Shown: positions 19,914 to 22,208 of the stretch, piece after piece
Layout of the letters: each line of letters opens with the position of its first letter
How positions within the stretch are numbered: the first letter of the stretch is position 1
Source of the DNA: Thermaerobacter marianensis
Lineage (GTDB): Bacteria; Bacillota; Sulfobacillia; DYIH01
Length of the DNA stretch: 22,208 bases
Direction: 5' to 3'
Assembly (NCBI GenBank): GCA_020723785.1
Contig: DYIH01000004.1
Coordinates: forward strand, 1-22,208
Notes under the pieces: model-generated
What the model saw: the letters and a program-made list of their open reading frames with translations, nothing else
What the model was told of the DNA's origin: nothing
Database searches by the model: none
Translations under genes and position numbers: made by a program

Positions 19914-20081
19914 TTAGAAGGGGATCGTGCCGCCGCAGTCGCATCGGATACCGCCAGGCGGCGGCGATCCGCGCCACCGTTTCACGATGCGGTATTCCCT
20001 CCCGCATTTTTCACACCTATAGACGTATATCTCACGCGGCGGGCCGAACTCGATGCGTTTCTTTTCTACACGGACAAGCAC
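19914..20081 (-). CDS. 55-aa zinc-ribbon protein
   Basis: A small protein starting 'MLVRVEKKRIEFGPPREI' with zinc ribbon 'YRCEKCGREYRIVKRW' and 'CDCGG' near the end. The GTG start at 20081 follows GGAGGG by six bases. It resembles rubredoxin-like or FmdB-like small ribbons in layout, but no family is named. It is first in a cluster zinc-ribbon, EAL, propeller, all close together. Confidence 0.6.
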   Translation of the reverse strand: MLVRVEKKRIEFGPPREIYVYRCEKCGREYRIVKRWRGSPPPGGIRCDCGGTIPF

Positions 20082-20143
20082 AATGGTCCCTCCTTCAGTA
20101 TTGAGAGATGGGGGCGCCCCTCTATTGCTGCTCGGTATTGATA

Positions 20144-20173
20144 GACAAGGGCGGCCTCCTGGCCGCCCTTGTC
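20144..20173. other. Strong perfect stem-loop after the Ig-like gene
   Basis: A 13-bp perfect stem GACAAGGGCGGCC/GGCCGCCCTTGTC with a TCCT loop lies 16 bases after the Ig-like gene stop. It is likely a transcript end or stabiliser. Neither strand has a T-tract after it, so it is not called an intrinsic terminator outright. Two similar 12-base sequences C(A/G)GTATTGA(G/T)AG sit at 20096 and 20133 next to it. Confidence 0.55.
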
Positions 20174-20188
20174 CTTGCTGTACCGTGG

Positions 20189-21607
20189 CTATTGGACCGT
20201 CAACGGGACAAAGCGCCGGTCGTCCGGCACCTTGTCGTAGCCGTTCAGCCTGCCGTCATATCCGGAGGTATTATCCGGGATCAGCGGATCGTTCGGCCCC
20301 CACACCAGCACACGCCATTGATAAGTTCCCGGCGTCGTTGGGGCATTGAACGTGTACTGCCATATCCCATCCCCGACCTTTGTCGCAGGAGGCTGCTCGT
20401 AACCCACCTGCACCGCTTGCGCCGCCACGGTCGTGTATACCGTCGCCGTGACCGTCTGCCCTGGCGCGACAAGCGCCGGGTCGAACACGACATTGGTGAT
20501 CTCAGCCAACGGGGCATACACGTCAACGACCTGCTCATCCGTCCAGCCCAAGGTCGCTGTTCCTACCCGGATACGGTACGGATACCGCCCCTCCGGCGGC
20601 ACCCAGGACGGGTTTGACGGCCAGCATGGGGACCAGGTAAATCCGTCGCCCCCATAACTGCCTGGGTACTCCGTACAGGATTGCCCGTCCGGGTACTGGA
20701 TCGCGGTGCCGTCCGGGAACACCACTTCGGCACGCAATTCGGATTCCGGCGCGTATCCGGTGGCTGCGGCCAATACCATCCCCCGTTTGGTGTCCCAGAA
20801 CCCCCACCACCACACCTTCGGACGCCCGCTCAAGGTGAGATACCCCTGTACAGATTGCTGGCCACCAGGTTTATCGAGCACCGCCAGGAACGGGTAGTTG
20901 CCGGGCGGGAGGCCAGAATAACCACGCAATACCACCTGTTCGGTCCACACGCCAGGCGAGACCTGAGTGTAAGAAACCACGCAGTCCGGCCCGGAGCAAC
21001 TCCACGTCCACTCTGTAGCGGGGGTAGGCCATCCGTCCGGGTAATATACGGTGACGGCCACGGTATCTTCAGGAGCATATACCGTTGCGGCAAGCGTCAG
21101 CCCTGCCGTATCCGCCTGGTACAGCGGCCCCGGCGGCGCGGCCGTCGTCACCACAACCTGCGGCCATGGGATCGGGTTTTGGCTAAACACAATCCGCGGC
21201 GGCGCCTGAACCACCTCGATGCTCGCCGTCTTGCTCGCCGTCTGGCCGCTTGTGCCTGTCGCGGTCACCGTGATCGTGTAAGTGCCCAACGCCGGCGGCG
21301 CGGCCAGCGTGCCGCTCCATGTGCCCGGCGCGGTGTTGGTTAGCGCCGCACTCCCGCCGTAGATCGAGGCCGTGACGGAGGCCACCGGACCACTTGTGAT
21401 AGCCTGGATGGTGATCGGATCGCCCGCATAGACTACCGTCGGCACCGTCAGGCTGCTGATCTCGACCGGCGCGGGGCCAGGCGGCGGGCTGCTGCCGCCC
21501 CCGCCACCACCGCCGCCGCCGGAGGACAGGGTAATCGGTGTAGGTACCGTCACGCCCGGCGCGTAGTACGGGCCGGCCCAGGTATCGATCCAGCGGTCGG
21601 TGGCCAA
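20189..21607 (-). CDS. Secreted Ig-like surface protein, 3' part of frameshifted gene
   Basis: This frame carries the bulk of a secreted protein: a Gly/Ser/Pro linker (nine glycines in a row, then 'SSPPPGPAP') and about four beta-sandwich segments. Examples are 'GTYTITVTATGTSGQTASKT', 'TVAVTVYYPDGWPTPATEW', 'GRYPYRIRVG' and 'PGTYQWRVLVWGPND'. Big/Ig-like adhesin domains fit best. The end is 'DDRRFVPLTVQ'. Continuity with the upstream frame is clear: read one base over at 21664-21668, the protein continues 'VAWQVNYDRLRVVPRPETGL' into this frame. Adding one base makes the whole locus 606 codons. It may be a true null, a slippery site or a sequence error. Confidence 0.7.
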   Translation of the reverse strand: MATDRWIDTWAGPYYAPGVTVPTPITLSSGGGGGGGGGSSPPPGPAPVEISSLTVPTVVYAGDPITIQAITSGPVASVTASIYGGSAALTNTAPGTWSGTLAAPPALGTYTITVTATGTSGQTASKTASIEVVQAPPRIVFSQNPIPWPQVVVTTAAPPGPLYQADTAGLTLAATVYAPEDTVAVTVYYPDGWPTPATEWTWSCSGPDCVVSYTQVSPGVWTEQVVLRGYSGLPPGNYPFLAVLDKPGGQQSVQGYLTLSGRPKVWWWGFWDTKRGMVLAAATGYAPESELRAEVVFPDGTAIQYPDGQSCTEYPGSYGGDGFTWSPCWPSNPSWVPPEGRYPYRIRVGTATLGWTDEQVVDVYAPLAEITNVVFDPALVAPGQTVTATVYTTVAAQAVQVGYEQPPATKVGDGIWQYTFNAPTTPGTYQWRVLVWGPNDPLIPDNTSGYDGRLNGYDKVPDDRRFVPLTVQ

Positions 21608-22005
21608 CCCGGTCTCCGGACGCGGTACGACCCGCAGGCGGTCATAATTGACCTGCCAGGCAACCCCCAGCCTACAAACTGGCCGTCGCGCAGGATCGGC
21701 ACCTCGCCCCAGTACCCGGTGATCTTCTCGGTCGGCGTGTCGGGGTCCGGGCGGTCGAAGTAGTAGTACTCCGGCGCCCCGTCGCCGTAAGGGCTTGGCG
21801 GCACCAACCGCCCGCCGGCGTTCATCTGCGCCGCACCTTCATAGGCCAGCGCGCCCGTCTGGTCATAGACACGGACGGTCTGGCCGGCTCCAGTCCACTC
21901 GACCCGGTAGCCGGCCGGCGTGATGTAGTGGGCCGCCGCCGGCAACGGCATAGAGCCGAGGACGGTCGCGGCGGCCGCCAACAATGCGAACAGTCGTCGC
22001 TTCAC
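21550..22005 (-). CDS. Secreted Ig-like surface protein, 5' part with signal peptide (frameshifted)
   Basis: The gene start: GTG 22005 with GAGGAGGG upstream and a signal peptide 'MKRRLFALLAAAATVLGSMP' with a likely cleavage after 'PLPAAA'. The mature part has 'YRVEWTGAGQTVRVYDQTG' and 'YWGEVPILRDGQFVGW'. After 'FVGWG' the frame leaves the family-like sequence. The remaining residues to 21550 are out-of-frame translation of the downstream part. The break falls in a run of five Gs (21664-21668). The product is exported and probably attached to or near the cell surface; no sortase motif is visible. Confidence 0.7.
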   Translation of the reverse strand: MKRRLFALLAAAATVLGSMPLPAAAHYITPAGYRVEWTGAGQTVRVYDQTGALAYEGAAQMNAGGRLVPPSPYGDGAPEYYYFDRPDPDTPTEKITGYWGEVPILRDGQFVGWGLPGRSIMTACGSYRVRRPGWPPTAGSIPGPARTTRRA

Positions 22006-22021
22006 AATTGCTCCCTCCTCA

Positions 22022-22063
22022 AAGCACCAAGGTCCGCCGGAGAACCGTCGGACCTTGGTGCTT
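22022..22063. other. Large stem-loop upstream of the Ig-like gene
   Basis: A perfect 15-bp inverted repeat AAGCACCAAGGTCCG/CGGACCTTGGTGCTT encloses a 12-base loop that can itself pair 3 bp. It lies between the stop at 22109 and the start at 22005. On the plus strand it is followed by CTGCTTTTT, on the minus strand only by TTTGAGG. It may terminate the upstream surface-protein transcript or act as a leader structure. Confidence 0.65.
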
Positions 22064-22108
22064 CTGCTTTTTGGTGTTCAGTTTTTTCTTGTTCAGGGTT
22101 TAATGATC

Positions 22109-22208
22109 TCACGGAAGGATGATCCACAGCGCCACCTGCCCCACGTTGCCCGCCTGGTCGCGCACCCGAATCTTTCGCAGCACCGTCCCCGGCGGGTCCT
22201 GGTTGAAG
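22109..22208 (-). CDS. C-terminal end of a probable surface protein (runs off window)
   Basis: Only the last 32 codons are present: the frame reads 'VLRKIRVRDQAGNVGQVALW' and ends 'IILP'. 'VRDQAGNVG' is typical of the last strands of Ig/fibronectin-like repeats in secreted proteins. It lies upstream of, and in the same direction as, the Ig-like gene, suggesting a series of surface proteins continuing to the right. Too little is present for a family call. Confidence 0.6.
   Translation of the reverse strand, partial: FNQDPPGTVLRKIRVRDQAGNVGQVALWIILP

Overview
The window is GC-rich (clearly above 60% by eye) and almost every recognisable gene lies on the minus strand, so the map reads right to left. 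The chromosomal genes at the left resemble those of a high-GC, probably anaerobic or thermophilic Firmicute: a split glycine dehydrogenase (GcvPA type), a stand-alone PabB with PabC, and a Tad/Flp pilus locus. The genus is not claimed.

Region 1 (1-4295) is a tight leftward chain pabB - pabC - gcvT - gcvH - gcvPA (cut by the window edge). It joins 4-aminobenzoate synthesis (folate precursor) to the folate-dependent glycine cleavage system. Region 2 (4458-6508) is the downstream part of a Tad/Flp pilus locus: the 3' end of the tadA/cpaF ATPase gene, tadB, tadC and a small Flp pilin. tadA has lost everything upstream of its conserved 'HEG...LHANS' segment. Immediately upstream lies a large serine recombinase gene, so a mobile element appears to be integrated inside tadA. 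Its far end and the 5' part of tadA should lie beyond 22208.

Region 3 (6509-15862) is the recombination and transfer module: large serine recombinase, a 47-aa translationally coupled protein (candidate directionality factor), an FtsK-type DNA translocase, a small membrane protein, an XRE regulator, a membrane-anchored lytic enzyme, a VirB4-like ATPase, a TadG-like protein with an unusual N-terminal extension, an unknown protein, an ArdC-like antirestriction protein and a second XRE regulator. No relaxase is visible. Non-coding features include two arrays of 20-bp phased repeats bracketing the FtsK-VirB4 block, a truncated tRNA-Cys-like sequence, a consensus promoter, a palindromic operator candidate and two good terminators.

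Region 4 (15990-22208) looks like cargo: five tiny zinc-ribbon proteins, a GGDEF diguanylate cyclase with an I-site, an EAL phosphodiesterase, an exported beta-propeller-like protein, and a secreted Ig-like protein broken by a one-base frameshift, then the 3' end of another probable surface protein. A plausible reading is an integrative (possibly conjugative) element that disrupts the host Tad pilus ATPase and carries its own c-di-GMP and cell-surface functions. The biological link between these parts is inference.
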